A stretch of DNA of 63,036 nucleotides, taken from contig CAMAZP010000017.1 in assembly GCA_945863605.1 (NCBI GenBank), positions 1-63,036 of the forward strand, written 5' to 3'. Within the stretch, counting starts at the first letter, position 1. Each line of letters starts with the position of its first letter. Source of the DNA: Chitinophaga pinensis (lineage in GTDB: Bacteria; Bacteroidota; Bacteroidia; Flavobacteriales_D; Crocinitomicaceae). Made by a program: the position numbers and the translations under genes. The notes beneath the pieces are model-generated. The model searched no databases, was not told where the DNA came from, and saw only the letters and a list, made by a program, of their open reading frames with translations. Shown here piece by piece: positions 1 to 9,286 of this stretch.

Positions 1-2433
1 AGTTCCTCCACTTGCAACGCCAGTAACTGAGCCGGTTGTTCCTCCATTACATAATACAGAGGTGTTTGTTGATGAAGCTGTTACTGTTGTTGGTTCTGTA
101 ATTGTTGAACTTGTAGTCGTTATACAATTGTTGGCATCCGTAACTGTTACTGTATAGGTTCCTGCTGAAACTCCTGTTATTGTATAAGAACCTCCCGATG
201 TGGTAATTTCTGTACCTGCTGGGGCGCCTGACACAGGTCCAGCCCATGAAATATTATATGATGGGGTGCCATCTGTAGCTGTTACTGTAATTGTTCCATC
301 AGCACTACCATTACACAACGCGGGGGTGTTTGTGGTTGTTGCACTCAAAGCAACTGGTTGTAATATCGTTGAGGTAGTCTGGGTAGAACATCCATTAACA
401 TCTGTAACTGTAAGCGTATAATTACCTGGATTCAGGTTCTGAATAATATAAGACCCGCCTGATGTTAATATTTCATCACCTACTGGATCTCCAGTTGATT
501 GTCCTGTCCAAGAAACATTGTAAACAGCAGTTCCATCAGTTGCTGTGACTGTAATTGTTCCGTCCGCACTACCATTACATATCGCAGGGGTATTTATTGT
601 AGAGGCATTAAGTAGTAAAGGTTCAGTAACAGTTGTGGTGGTGCTTGCTGTACATCCATTACCATCAATCATTGTAATTGTATAGGAACCTGATGGAGCA
701 CCATTTACTGTATATGAACCTCCATCAACGTTAATTTCATTTCCTGCAGGATCTCCTGTATTTGGTCCTACCCAACTCATATTATAAGGCGATGTTCCTC
801 CTGTTGCTATTCCAGTCAAAGTTCCTGAAGATCCTCCATTACACAATACAGGAATTATTGTTGATGATGCAGTTAAAGCTAGTGGCTGAGTAACTGAAAC
901 CGGGAAAGAATAGAAACAACCTGTTGCATCTGTAATTGTGATTGTGTAAGTTCCTGAAGAGGTATTAGTTATTTGATAATTGCCATTTGCTACAGTAATT
1001 TCGTCTCCCAAAGGATTCCCTGATGTTGGTCCTGTCCAGCTTACTTGATAAGGAGCAATTCCTTGATTCGCTGTTACAGTAATTGAACCATTTGACGCTC
1101 CATTACATAGTGGTGATATAAAGGTAGCAGAACCTGTTACTCCTGGATTTGCCGTAATTGTTGTTGTTGCAGTACTTGAACATAAATTATTTGCAGTAAC
1201 GGTTACTGTATAGGTTCCTACTCCTAGATTTGATATATTGTAGTTACCTCCACTTGAAGAAATTTCTGTTCCAGCAGGGTTTCCTGTTGAAGGACCTGTC
1301 CAAGATACATTATAACCTGGTGTTGATCCAGTCGCTACAACATTAATTGAACCGTTATTGGCAGTTGCACAAGCAGTACTCGAAGGAGTTAAATTAACAG
1401 TTGCTCCAGAATTTAAAGTAACAGTTGTTGTTGCTGACGAGGAACAACCACTATTAGTTACAGTCACGGTATATGTTCCTGCATTTGCTGCAGTCATATT
1501 TTGAATTGTAGGGTTCTGAATTGAAGATGAAAATCCATTTGGTCCAGACCAAGCATAAGTTCCACCTCCTGAAGCGTTAAGCTGAATTGCTTGTCCTGGG
1601 CAATATGGTCCTGTGTTAGATGCTGATATTCCTGATAGAGTAGAGACAGTAATTGTTACATATCCATTTGTACTATTTCCTCCAGCTAAACATGTTCCAC
1701 CTGCAGGTACAAGAGAGGAACCTGCTCCTCCACCACCTCCACCGTTAGAACCAGTACAACAACCATCGTTTCCACCTCCACCACCTCCATAAAATCCACC
1801 GCCACCACCTCCACCGGATGCTGTTTGCCAATATCCTCCTTGACCTCCTTGACCAAGACTACCTGCTTGCCCTCCGGGGGGTGTTCCTGCCCAAGGAGCA
1901 CCACCATTACCACCAGAAAATTGAGTTCCACCGCCGCCGCCTGCACCATAAGTAGCACAACCAGGAGATCCGTTATTACAATTTGCTGATCCGCCACAAA
2001 CGGGAGATGAACCACCACCTCTTCCACCACCACCACCTGCAACAATAACTCTATTTGCAAGGGCTGTTCCACCTATTCTAATATCTGATGCACCACCACC
2101 ACCCCAAGATCTGTATGTAGTGGAACCTGTTGAATTATGACCTGTACCACCACCATTATAACCTCCAGAGTTGGATCCCTGTACACCCATTCCTCCAACA
2201 TATATGTATAAAACCTGACCTGGGATTACTGTAAAACAATTTTTTGAAATAACTGCACCATTTCCGCCATTAGAACCACCGCCTCTAGCACCCGCTACTG
2301 TTAAGTTTACACTCGTAACTCCAGCAGGGACTGTCCAAGTATAACTTCCTGGATTATTGTAAGTTACAGTTTGTGAATGAACAGTAGAACTAAAAAGAAC
2401 ACATAAAAAATAAAAAAGGTGTTTAAAATACAT
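1..2433 (-). CDS. Glycine-rich, SprB-repeat surface protein (partial, C-terminus beyond window)
   Basis: An uninterrupted frame of 811 codons runs from an ATG at 2433 down to base 1, so the C-terminus lies outside the window. The N-terminus (MYFKHLFYFLCVLFSSTVHSQ) is a clear signal peptide. Residues about 25-265 form a Gly-rich domain with the motifs VPAGVTSVNLTVAGARGGG and WGGGGASDIR, like the bacterial Gly-rich family often found in Bacteroidota surface proteins. An Ig-like segment (YAWSGPNGFSSS) follows at about 270-345. After that come repeats with the SprB signature LCNGGxxGxxT..ATGGTxPYxxSW, spaced exactly 88 residues apart. Known relatives are T9SS-exported cell-surface adhesins; SprB itself is a gliding adhesin. 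Secretion by T9SS is inferred, because the C-terminal signal is not visible. Ligand and exact role are unknown. Confidence 0.85.
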   Translation of the reverse strand, partial: MYFKHLFYFLCVLFSSTVHSQTVTYNNPGSYTWTVPAGVTSVNLTVAGARGGGSNGGNGAVISKNCFTVIPGQVLYIYVGGMGVQGSNSGGYNGGGTGHNSTGSTTYRSWGGGGASDIRIGGTALANRVIVAGGGGGRGGGSSPVCGGSANCNNGSPGCATYGAGGGGGTQFSGGNGGAPWAGTPPGGQAGSLGQGGQGGYWQTASGGGGGGGFYGGGGGGNDGCCTGSNGGGGGGAGSSLVPAGGTCLAGGNSTNGYVTITVSTLSGISASNTGPYCPGQAIQLNASGGGTYAWSGPNGFSSSIQNPTIQNMTAANAGTYTVTVTNSGCSSSATTTVTLNSGATVNLTPSSTACATANNGSINVVATGSTPGYNVSWTGPSTGNPAGTEISSSGGNYNISNLGVGTYTVTVTANNLCSSTATTTITANPGVTGSATFISPLCNGASNGSITVTANQGIAPYQVSWTGPTSGNPLGDEITVANGNYQITNTSSGTYTITITDATGCFYSFPVSVTQPLALTASSTIIPVLCNGGSSGTLTGIATGGTSPYNMSWVGPNTGDPAGNEINVDGGSYTVNGAPSGSYTITMIDGNGCTASTTTTVTEPLLLNASTINTPAICNGSADGTITVTATDGTAVYNVSWTGQSTGDPVGDEILTSGGSYIIQNLNPGNYTLTVTDVNGCSTQTTSTILQPVALSATTTNTPALCNGSADGTITVTATDGTPSYNISWAGPVSGAPAGTEITTSGGSYTITGVSAGTYTVTVTDANNCITTTSSTITEPTTVTASSTNTSVLCNGGTTGSVTGVASGGT
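49..1371 (-). repeat. Tandem 264-bp (88-residue) SprB-like coding repeats
   Basis: The Cys codon of each repeat (plus-strand ACA) sits at 1369, 1105, 841, 577, 313 and 49, exactly 264 bp apart five times. It corresponds to residues 355, 443, 531, 619, 707 and 795 of the partial protein. The DNA of the units is clearly diverged, yet no unit has gained or lost a codon. The unit nearest the N-terminus is the most divergent (ACATANNGS instead of LCNGS). The array continues past the left edge. Confidence 0.85.
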
Positions 2434-2460
2434 TATTTAAAAAATAATTAATAAGATTTC

Positions 2461-2468
2461 CAAAAATA
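2461..2468 (-). promoter_or_regulatory. Candidate -7 box (TATTTTTG) for the SprB-repeat gene
   Basis: Read on the minus strand this is TATTTTTG, an exact match to the Bacteroidota -7 consensus TAnnTTTG, 27 bp upstream of the ATG at 2433. I see no convincing TTG at the -33 position, so the call rests on one box in AT-rich DNA. The rest of the 2434-2648 gap holds only AT-rich sequence. Confidence 0.4.
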
Positions 2469-2648
2469 AGCTATTATTATTTGAAAAAGAAATCTAAATC
2501 CTAATTGAAATAAAAATTAATAATTTATTAATTATACTTTTAAAAATAATAAAAATAATATTTTTTAAAAGTATGTATTCATCAAAACCTTTAAAAAAAT
2601 TACTCAATATTGTTATTCAAATAATTGATTTTAAAAGGTTTACTAATT

Positions 2649-5600
2649 TTACTTTTTAATCTCCAATCTTTTCAATAATTGAATTGATTCTCCTTTAAAA
2701 ATTAGATTGTAAGAGCCGCTTGCATAAGCACTCAAATCAATATTAAAAATTGAATTATCTAGTTTCCAGTTACCAACTTTTCTTCCAGCTACATCAACTA
2801 ATAACAACTCTGTAACTTTATCCAACGGAATATCTTTAACTGTTAATAAACTGCTTGATGGATTGGGATAAATGATAATCAAAGTCGCTAACAAATCTTC
2901 AATACTTGCACAAGCGTCTACTTGAATCGTGTTTGTAGAAGAATTACTACATCCATTTTGTGTAGCTGTGTAAGTGATTGTATAAGTTCCTGCTCCTGCT
3001 GTTGAAGGATTAAAGTTATTATTCGTAACTCCAGTTCCTGAATACGTCCCTCCAGTTGGTGTTCCTCCGGATAATGCAAAACTTCCATCTGTATCGCAAA
3101 CTGTGTTTAAGTTAGCTAAAGCAACTGTAGGTAAAGGATTTACAGTGATTGTGAAAGTTACAGGATTACCCTGACAAGAATTCAATGTTGGAGTTACTGT
3201 TACTGTTGATGTTCCAGTTGTTGTTGGCGTAAATGAAGCAATGTTTCCATTTCCACTTGCTGCTAACCCTAAACTAGTATTTGAATTGGTCCAAGCGTAA
3301 GTTGATGAAGAACTACTTCCTGAAAAAGAAATAGCAGCAACTGCACTTCCTAAACAAGCTGTTTTGTTTCCTGGACTAGTAACTGATGGAGTTGGATTAA
3401 TTGTTGCTACAACTGATGTTCTTGCTGATGTACAACCTGAAGCTGTAGAAGAAACATAATAAGTTGTTGTTGTGGAAATTGAAGGAGTTGTGAAAGTTGC
3501 TCCTGTTCCTAATGCTGTTCCTCCAGTTGCTGTTGCAAACCAAGATAAAGTCCCTGCTGATGCAGTCGCCCCAAGTGTTACTGTTCCATTTCCGCATCGG
3601 TCTGCAGGCGTAGTAGTTGGTGCGTTTGGTGTTTCATTTATAGTAATGTAATTAGTTTGGTCAGATGTAGTTGAACCGGCTGAATTTGTAACGGTTAACG
3701 AAGCGTTGTACGTTCCTGCAGTTGCATATGTAACTGTTGGATTTTGAAGTGAACTCGTTGCAGGAGTTCCTCCAGGGAAAGTCCATGCGTAAGTTGTTGG
3801 GGTTCCTATTGAAGTACTTGTATATTGAACTGTTTGTCCTGTACAAGTCGCTGCAGTTGGAGTAGATGTGAAACTTGCTGTTGGAAGCACTGGTGTACCT
3901 GTACCTGTTATATTGATGTTATCAATAAAAAGACGATTACCATATGCAGCTATATTCTTAAATTGAATAATTATTCCATTTTGACCGGTATATGCATTTA
4001 AATCAATTGTTTCTGTTCTCCATTGTGCAGTTGTTGGTGTAAATTGTGTTGTTTGAGCTTGTGCTGTTGGTAAATTTCCCGCTGCAACTGTAGATCCTGA
4101 TTTATCATATTCAATTGTAAATGTAGTTCCACAATCAGTTGATACTAGAACTTGTAAACCATCAGCATTACTTGCTCCATAAGCTGCATATGCAACATTA
4201 AATGTCATACTGGATGAAGTAAAAGAAGAAAAATCCAATTTAGGTAATTCAATAACATCTTGATTTGGACGGTCATCGAAATTAAAATTATCAAAAACTA
4301 AAGAGTTTCCTGCAGTTGGTGCAATACCGATTGTTGCATTTCTAGCCCACGAAGTTGAACCTCCGTCTGTATTTATGATTGTCCAATTTGTTGTTGGTGG
4401 AAAAGTTGTTGTTGTAAATCCCTCTGCAAATGGTAATGCTACCCCACCTCCAGCTGAAACTGTGATGTAGGTTGTTTGGTTTTCTGTATCTGTACCGTTT
4501 GCATTTGTTACAGTTAAAGAAACAGCATACGTTCCTGCACTTGCATATGTAACTACTGGATTAGCAGCAGTACTTGTTGCTGGATTTCCACCTGCAAAAG
4601 TCCAAGAGTAAGAAGTTGGGCTTCCAGTTGATGTATTCGTAAATTGAACTGCTTGCCCCAAACAAATTGATTGATTATTTGCTGTAAAACTTGCTACTGG
4701 AAGTGTGGGAACATTTGAATACAAATCACTTTCCCAAGTTCCTCTACCAAAAGTTCCAGCTTTCAATCTTCCTGTTGCGTAGTAAATTTCTAAATCAGTT
4801 ACTGAACAATTTGGTAAACCGGAACTAAAATCAACCCATGTTGACATTGAATTATCTCTGTAATAAACTCCAACATCTGTTCCAATGTAAATTCCATCAC
4901 CTGCGGTATTTCCATTTTGATAAACTATACAATTTACAGGAACATTTGGCAATCCAGTAGATAAATTTGTCCAAGTAGTTCCGCCATTTATTGTTTTGTA
5001 GACTTTATTCGTTGCCCCGTAACCAGAATAAGTAACAAAAGCAACATTTGGATCAGTATTTGATATTGCAATCCAAGTTGGAAAAACACTTGTTGGTAAA
5101 CCTGTTGAAACTGAAGTAAAACTTGTTCCTCCATTAGTAGATTTTGCAACTGCATTTGTACCTGATTTCAATGTGTAAATAATTTGATTATTACTTGGAG
5201 CAATGGCAAATTCTGTAATGTTTCCAGAACCTGAAGGTGTACCTAAAGCTGTCCAAGAAACCGTTCCCCAGATATTATTGCATTTATATAACTTTGGTCT
5301 TCCTCCAGCATAAGCTATAGCAGAAGTAGTTGGATCTTGGTGAATAACACTTACCCATTCTTCAGAACCGTCAGCAGTTGGATCAGTAATATCTGAAAAT
5401 GAAGTTCCGCCATTTGTAGAACGATAATAGTCACCATAATATAAAGAAGCAATCATATTCGTATTAGTAGTTCTATCAACATAACAATCCATACCATCAC
5501 CACCAACTTTTTGCGCCCACGATGTTCCGTTAGTTGATAAATTTGTACCATTATCTTGATGTCCAGCTAGAACTAAATTAGCATTCGATGTTGAAATTGA

Positions 5601-6998
5601 AATTCTGTATTGTTGTGCAATCTGTAGATTAGAACTTAAATCAGACCAAGCTGTTCCTGTATTAGTAGTTTTGAAAATACCACCATCACATCCAGTAAAA
5701 ACAGTTGTTCCATTTCCTGGTAAAAAAGCTAAATCATGTATGTCGGCGTGAACATAGGTAGAATTTGACGCCGTCCAAACAGATGTTTTTGTGAAATTCG
5801 TTCCACCATTTGTACTTTTCCAAATATTTACACCACCTGTTAAAACAGTTTCAGCATTAGTTGGAGAAACCGCAATTGCTAAATCATACCAACCTTGTCC
5901 TCCTGAATCTGCACCATTATCCCAACCTAAGATATTGTTAGAAGCTGTTGAAGCCATTCTAGTTGTAAACGCTGCACCGCTATTTGTTGAACGAACTAAT
6001 CCAAGAAAACCATTATCAGAAGATCTTGCAGCTAATAAATAAACATAAGCAGGATTAGCTTCTGTTACAGCCATTGCTAATCTTCCAATTCCTGTTAAAC
6101 CCGTTGTTACTGTTGTCCAATTTACACCTCCGTCAGTAGATCTTTTAAAAGAAGTTCCACAAGCATAAACTGTAGTTGGGTCACCTGGTTTAAATTCAGC
6201 ATCTGAACAAGAAAAAGTTCCAGTTGGTTGTGTCCAAGTAGTACCACCATTTGTAGTTCTGTAAATACCTGCACTTGAAAATGCCATTATTATCTGTGGA
6301 TTTGTAGGATGAATGAGTAATCTTCCAATTGTACGTCCTTGACTTGTTGTCCAATTTAAACCTGTTGTATTCCAAGTTGCTCCGCCATCAATTGATTTTA
6401 AAACACCACTACTGTAAGTATCGCTACCGTCGTTGTCACCTGTTGCTAAGTACATAATACTTGTATTGGTTGGGTCGATTGCAATATCAGAGCATCCAAT
6501 TACCGTTAATTGATCAGTATTCGTTGACCAAGAAGTTCCACCATTAATCGTTTTCCACAAACCTCCATCAGGAGTTCCAATCCAAATTGTATTTGAATTA
6601 GTTGGATCAAAACGCACAAAATTTACGCGTCCAGCACCACCATTTGTTGGTTTTCCTGTAGGCCCAACAATTGTCCAAGTTCCATTTGTTGATTTAGGGA
6701 TTCCAGCAGCTGCTCGCTCGTCTTCCCATTGTTTATAATTTTTATAAGTATTGGAAGCTATTTTAACATCACCTGTTGGATAAACTCTAGGTGCCATTTT
6801 ATGCTCCCACCTTTTGAATTGTTTATACCCTTTACCTCTTTCATAAGGTCTATTTTGCCAATATGCGTTAAAAGCAGCTTGCGTTTCATAAAAATTGACG
6901 TTAGGATCTTTCATCATTTCAACCCACTGTTGACCATTAGATGAAAAGGAATTTATAATTAATAAAATAAATAAGGAGAATAATGTATTTTTTTTCAT
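2649..6998 (-). CDS. BNR/sortilin-repeat and PKD-domain secreted protein with T9SS type A sorting signal
   Basis: A 1449-aa secreted protein. Residues 1-22 are a signal peptide ending SNGQ. A BNR/VPS10-like beta-propeller (many KSTNGGT / RSTDGG Asp-box turns) covers about 110-740. It is followed by a PKD domain (SYSWTFAGGNPATS, about 755-830), a jelly-roll segment resembling cleaved-adhesin/MAM domains (about 840-1030, ending NRLFIDNINI), a second PKD (TYAWTFPGGTPATS), Ig-like repeats, and a C-terminal T9SS type A sorting domain (YPNPSSSLLTV ... GSYNLIF ... KRLEIKK, about 1370-1449). This architecture is typical of T9SS cargo anchored to or released from the Bacteroidota cell surface. No protease catalytic motif is evident; binding partner and substrate are unknown. 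It lies downstream of, and convergent with, nothing; the SprB-repeat gene follows on the same strand after 215 bp. Confidence 0.9.
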   Translation of the reverse strand: MKKNTLFSLFILLIINSFSSNGQQWVEMMKDPNVNFYETQAAFNAYWQNRPYERGKGYKQFKRWEHKMAPRVYPTGDVKIASNTYKNYKQWEDERAAAGIPKSTNGTWTIVGPTGKPTNGGAGRVNFVRFDPTNSNTIWIGTPDGGLWKTINGGTSWSTNTDQLTVIGCSDIAIDPTNTSIMYLATGDNDGSDTYSSGVLKSIDGGATWNTTGLNWTTSQGRTIGRLLIHPTNPQIIMAFSSAGIYRTTNGGTTWTQPTGTFSCSDAEFKPGDPTTVYACGTSFKRSTDGGVNWTTVTTGLTGIGRLAMAVTEANPAYVYLLAARSSDNGFLGLVRSTNSGAAFTTRMASTASNNILGWDNGADSGGQGWYDLAIAVSPTNAETVLTGGVNIWKSTNGGTNFTKTSVWTASNSTYVHADIHDLAFLPGNGTTVFTGCDGGIFKTTNTGTAWSDLSSNLQIAQQYRISISTSNANLVLAGHQDNGTNLSTNGTSWAQKVGGDGMDCYVDRTTNTNMIASLYYGDYYRSTNGGTSFSDITDPTADGSEEWVSVIHQDPTTSAIAYAGGRPKLYKCNNIWGTVSWTALGTPSGSGNITEFAIAPSNNQIIYTLKSGTNAVAKSTNGGTSFTSVSTGLPTSVFPTWIAISNTDPNVAFVTYSGYGATNKVYKTINGGTTWTNLSTGLPNVPVNCIVYQNGNTAGDGIYIGTDVGVYYRDNSMSTWVDFSSGLPNCSVTDLEIYYATGRLKAGTFGRGTWESDLYSNVPTLPVASFTANNQSICLGQAVQFTNTSTGSPTSYSWTFAGGNPATSTAANPVVTYASAGTYAVSLTVTNANGTDTENQTTYITVSAGGGVALPFAEGFTTTTFPPTTNWTIINTDGGSTSWARNATIGIAPTAGNSLVFDNFNFDDRPNQDVIELPKLDFSSFTSSSMTFNVAYAAYGASNADGLQVLVSTDCGTTFTIEYDKSGSTVAAGNLPTAQAQTTQFTPTTAQWRTETIDLNAYTGQNGIIIQFKNIAAYGNRLFIDNINITGTGTPVLPTASFTSTPTAATCTGQTVQYTSTSIGTPTTYAWTFPGGTPATSSLQNPTVTYATAGTYNASLTVTNSAGSTTSDQTNYITINETPNAPTTTPADRCGNGTVTLGATASAGTLSWFATATGGTALGTGATFTTPSISTTTTYYVSSTASGCTSARTSVVATINPTPSVTSPGNKTACLGSAVAAISFSGSSSSSTYAWTNSNTSLGLAASGNGNIASFTPTTTGTSTVTVTPTLNSCQGNPVTFTITVNPLPTVALANLNTVCDTDGSFALSGGTPTGGTYSGTGVTNNNFNPSTAGAGTYTITYTATQNGCSNSSTNTIQVDACASIEDLLATLIIIYPNPSSSLLTVKDIPLDKVTELLLVDVAGRKVGNWKLDNSIFNIDLSAYASGSYNLIFKGESIQLLKRLEIKK

Positions 6999-7095
6999 GT
7001 TTGAATAGTTGAGACCACCAAATTAAATAAAATATTAATACAAATTGATTCAAAAGTTTTTATTAAAACTATTTAATAATTTTAATACTTAATGT

Positions 7096-7164
7096 ATGAT
7101 GATTAATAACAAAAGCTTCAAATGGAACTATCTATTTTTAATTTTTCTTGTTATTTTTGTGTAA
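7096..7164 (+). CDS. Possible 22-residue hydrophobic mini-ORF upstream of ruvB
   Basis: ATGATGATT... encodes MMINNKSFKWNYLFLIFLVIFV followed by TAA at 7162-7164. This is a positively charged start followed by a run of hydrophobic residues, like a single membrane segment. It is in frame with ruvB and ends six bases before the ruvB TTG. It could be a leader or membrane micropeptide, the remains of an older ruvB N-terminus, or chance in AT-rich DNA, where such peptides arise easily. Low confidence. Confidence 0.2.
   Translation: MMINNKSFKWNYLFLIFLVIFV
7152..7159 (+). promoter_or_regulatory. Candidate -7 box (TATTTTTG) just upstream of ruvB
   Basis: TATTTTTG matches TAnnTTTG. Transcription would start near 7164-7166, leaving an almost leaderless mRNA for the TTG at 7171. 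No good -33 TTG is visible at the right distance, so this remains weak. Confidence 0.25.
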
Positions 7165-7170
7165 AAACAA

Positions 7171-8193
7171 TTGGAAGAATCATTTGATTATAGAGAAGAA
7201 GCAAAAAATGAGGGAGAACAAGACTATGATAAAGTTTTAAGGCCCAAGTATTTATCAGATTTCTCTGGCCAGGATCCTGTTGTTCAAAATCTTCATATTT
7301 TCGTTCAAGCAGCCAAATTAAGAAATGAGCCACTTGATCATGTACTTTTACATGGCCCGCCCGGACTAGGTAAGACAACATTAGCAAATATTATTTCCAA
7401 TGAATTGGGTGTTGGATTTAAAGTGACTAGTGGTCCAGTACTCGATAAACCAGGAGATTTAGCAGGATTATTAACTAATCTTGGTGAGGGAGACGTTCTA
7501 TTCATAGATGAAATTCACCGCTTAAGTCCAGTAGTTGAAGAATACTTGTATTCAGCAATGGAAGATTACGTAATTGATATATTAATAGATTCAGGACCAA
7601 ATGCACGCAGTATCCAAATTAACTTGAATCCATTTACTTTAATTGGAGCAACAACTCGCTCTGGTTTATTGACAGCGCCTTTGCGTGCACGTTTTGGTAT
7701 TAATTCACGATTAGAATACTACGACATTAAAACACTGACATTAATCATCGAACGTTCTGCAAGTCTTCTAAATATTGGCATTGATGAAGATGCTGCTTTT
7801 AAAATAGCTAGCCGAAGCCGTGGAACTCCAAGAATTGCGAATGCTCTATTACGTCGTGTGCGTGACTTTGCTCAAATCAAAGGTTCCGGTAGAATAGATG
7901 ATGCAATAACAGAAATTGCCTTAAATGCTTTGAATGTTGATGCGAATGGATTGGATGAAATGGATATTCGCATTTTAAAAGTGATAATTGATAAATTCGC
8001 TGGCGGACCTGTTGGATTAACTACTATAGCAACAGCAATTGGAGAAAATGCTGGAACCCTAGAAGAAGTTTATGAGCCCTTTTTGATTCAAGAAGGATTT
8101 TTGATGCGCACTCCTCGTGGAAGAAAAGCAACCGAAAAAGCATTCAAACACTTAGGAAAAGATTTCGGTTGGGTTCAAGGTGGTTTATTCTAA
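7171..8193 (+). CDS. ruvB: Holliday junction branch migration DNA helicase RuvB
   Basis: A 340-aa AAA+ motor of the RuvAB complex, which drives branch migration of Holliday junctions in recombinational repair. Walker A is GPPGLGKT (62-69) and Walker B is LFIDEIHRL (about 110). [15 protein letters not shown] and the C-terminal winged helix ([14 protein letters not shown], then FLMRTPRGR) are all present. Length is normal for the family. The frame opens after a TAA at 7162-7164 and the first possible start is TTG at 7171. The next in-frame Met lies far inside the ATPase, so a TTG start is the only reasonable choice. queG starts 3 bp after the stop, suggesting one transcript. Confidence 0.96.
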   Translation: MEESFDYREEAKNEGEQDYDKVLRPKYLSDFSGQDPVVQNLHIFVQAAKLRNEPLDHVLLHGPPGLGKTTLANIISNELGVGFKVTSGPVLDKPGDLAGLLTNLGEGDVLFIDEIHRLSPVVEEYLYSAMEDYVIDILIDSGPNARSIQINLNPFTLIGATTRSGLLTAPLRARFGINSRLEYYDIKTLTLIIERSASLLNIGIDEDAAFKIASRSRGTPRIANALLRRVRDFAQIKGSGRIDDAITEIALNALNVDANGLDEMDIRILKVIIDKFAGGPVGLTTIATAIGENAGTLEEVYEPFLIQEGFLMRTPRGRKATEKAFKHLGKDFGWVQGGLF

Positions 8194-8196
8194 ATT

Positions 8197-9153
8197 ATGC
8201 ATAATTCAAGATACAAATCTTTGATTCAACAAAAAGCAAAAGAACTCGGTTTTTTCTTTTGTGGATTTTCTAAAGCAGATTTTCTTGAAGAGGAAGCACC
8301 AAAACTAGAAACTTGGTTGAACCTTAACTACCAAGGAAAAATGAGTTATATGTCGAAACATTTCGATAAACGCCTCGACCCAAGATTGTTGGTAGATAAT
8401 GCGAAAACAGTTGTTTCTTTATTACTTAATTATTTTCCTGATGAAAAAAAACAAGTCGAGGATTCACCTAAAATTTCAAAATATGCTTATGGTGAAGATT
8501 ATCATTTTGTTATAAAAGATAAATTAAGTGAATTATTGTTATTTATTCAAGATGAAATTGGAGAGGTTGGTGGGCGTGTTTTTGTTGACTCTGCTCCAGT
8601 AATGGATAAGGTTTGGGCAAAAAAAGCAGGTTTGGGTTGGATTGGTAAAAACAGTAATTTAATCCACCCTAAACAAGGGAGTTTTTTTTTCATTGCTGAA
8701 TTAATCATTGATTTAGAGTTAGAACCAGACGGACCAATTAAAGATTATTGTGGAACATGTACAAAATGTATAGACGCTTGCCCAACTGAAGCAATAGTTA
8801 AGCCATATTTAGTTGATGGTTCAAAATGTATTTCGTATTTGACAATCGAATTAAAAGATGAAATTTTACCACCAGAATTCAAAGGTAAAATGGACAATTG
8901 GATGTTTGGGTGTGATGTTTGTCAAGACGTTTGTCCCTGGAATCGATTTTCGAAAGTCCATCAAGAGAATCGTTTTACTCCTAGCCTTTCGCTATTAGAT
9001 TTAACGAAAAATGATTGGCATGATTTACAAAAAGAAACGTTTGATATGCTCTTCAGTAAAAGTGCAATTAAACGAACTAAATTTGAAGGTTTGAAGCGAA
9101 ACATTCAATTTTTAGAAGAAAAAAATATTGATAATTTAGGGATTAACCCTTAA
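8197..9153 (+). CDS. queG: Epoxyqueuosine reductase QueG
   Basis: A 318-aa cytoplasmic cobalamin- and Fe-S-dependent enzyme that reduces epoxyqueuosine to queuosine in the wobble position of GUN tRNAs. Two [4Fe-4S] sites are visible as Cys185, Cys188, Cys191, Cys195 ([12 protein letters not shown]) and Cys211, Cys239, Cys242, Cys246 ([12 protein letters not shown]). The VDSAPVMDK motif (130-138) carries the conserved Asp residues, and GWIGKN follows. It lacks the C-terminal HEAT-like extension of longer homologues, as is common for Bacteroidota versions. It is the second gene of a ruvB-queG pair. Confidence 0.94.
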   Translation: MHNSRYKSLIQQKAKELGFFFCGFSKADFLEEEAPKLETWLNLNYQGKMSYMSKHFDKRLDPRLLVDNAKTVVSLLLNYFPDEKKQVEDSPKISKYAYGEDYHFVIKDKLSELLLFIQDEIGEVGGRVFVDSAPVMDKVWAKKAGLGWIGKNSNLIHPKQGSFFFIAELIIDLELEPDGPIKDYCGTCTKCIDACPTEAIVKPYLVDGSKCISYLTIELKDEILPPEFKGKMDNWMFGCDVCQDVCPWNRFSKVHQENRFTPSLSLLDLTKNDWHDLQKETFDMLFSKSAIKRTKFEGLKRNIQFLEEKNIDNLGINP

Positions 9154-9237
9154 TACACAAAAAAATTAGAAAATCGTTAATTTAATGTTATGCAAATTAA
9201 TTATTATTGCACTAGTAGTAGGTTAGGTTGATTTCCG

Positions 9238-9263
9238 AGAGCTTTGGGTTTACCCAAAGCTCT
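9238..9263 (+). terminator. Perfect 12-bp palindromic hairpin between queG and the response regulator
   Basis: AGAGCTTTGGGT at 9238-9249 and its exact complement ACCCAAAGCTCT at 9252-9263 are separated by two T residues. It lies 85 bp after queG and ends 23 bp before the ATG at 9287. It may terminate ruvB-queG, but the downstream sequence (TGGTGTTTAT) is only a poor T tract. An operator or a 5'-UTR hairpin controlling the response regulator is equally possible. Confidence 0.55.
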
Positions 9264-9286
9264 TGGTGTTTATAAATGTTATGAAT

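Noticed and set aside
1..1371. Regular spacing suggesting a CRISPR array
   Set aside because: The period is 264 bp, the units are diverged and form one continuous reading frame; this is a protein repeat.
1686..2072. 128-codon open frame rich in Val/Glu inside the Gly-rich region
   Set aside because: It is the shifted reading of GGT/GGA glycine codons of the larger SprB-repeat gene.
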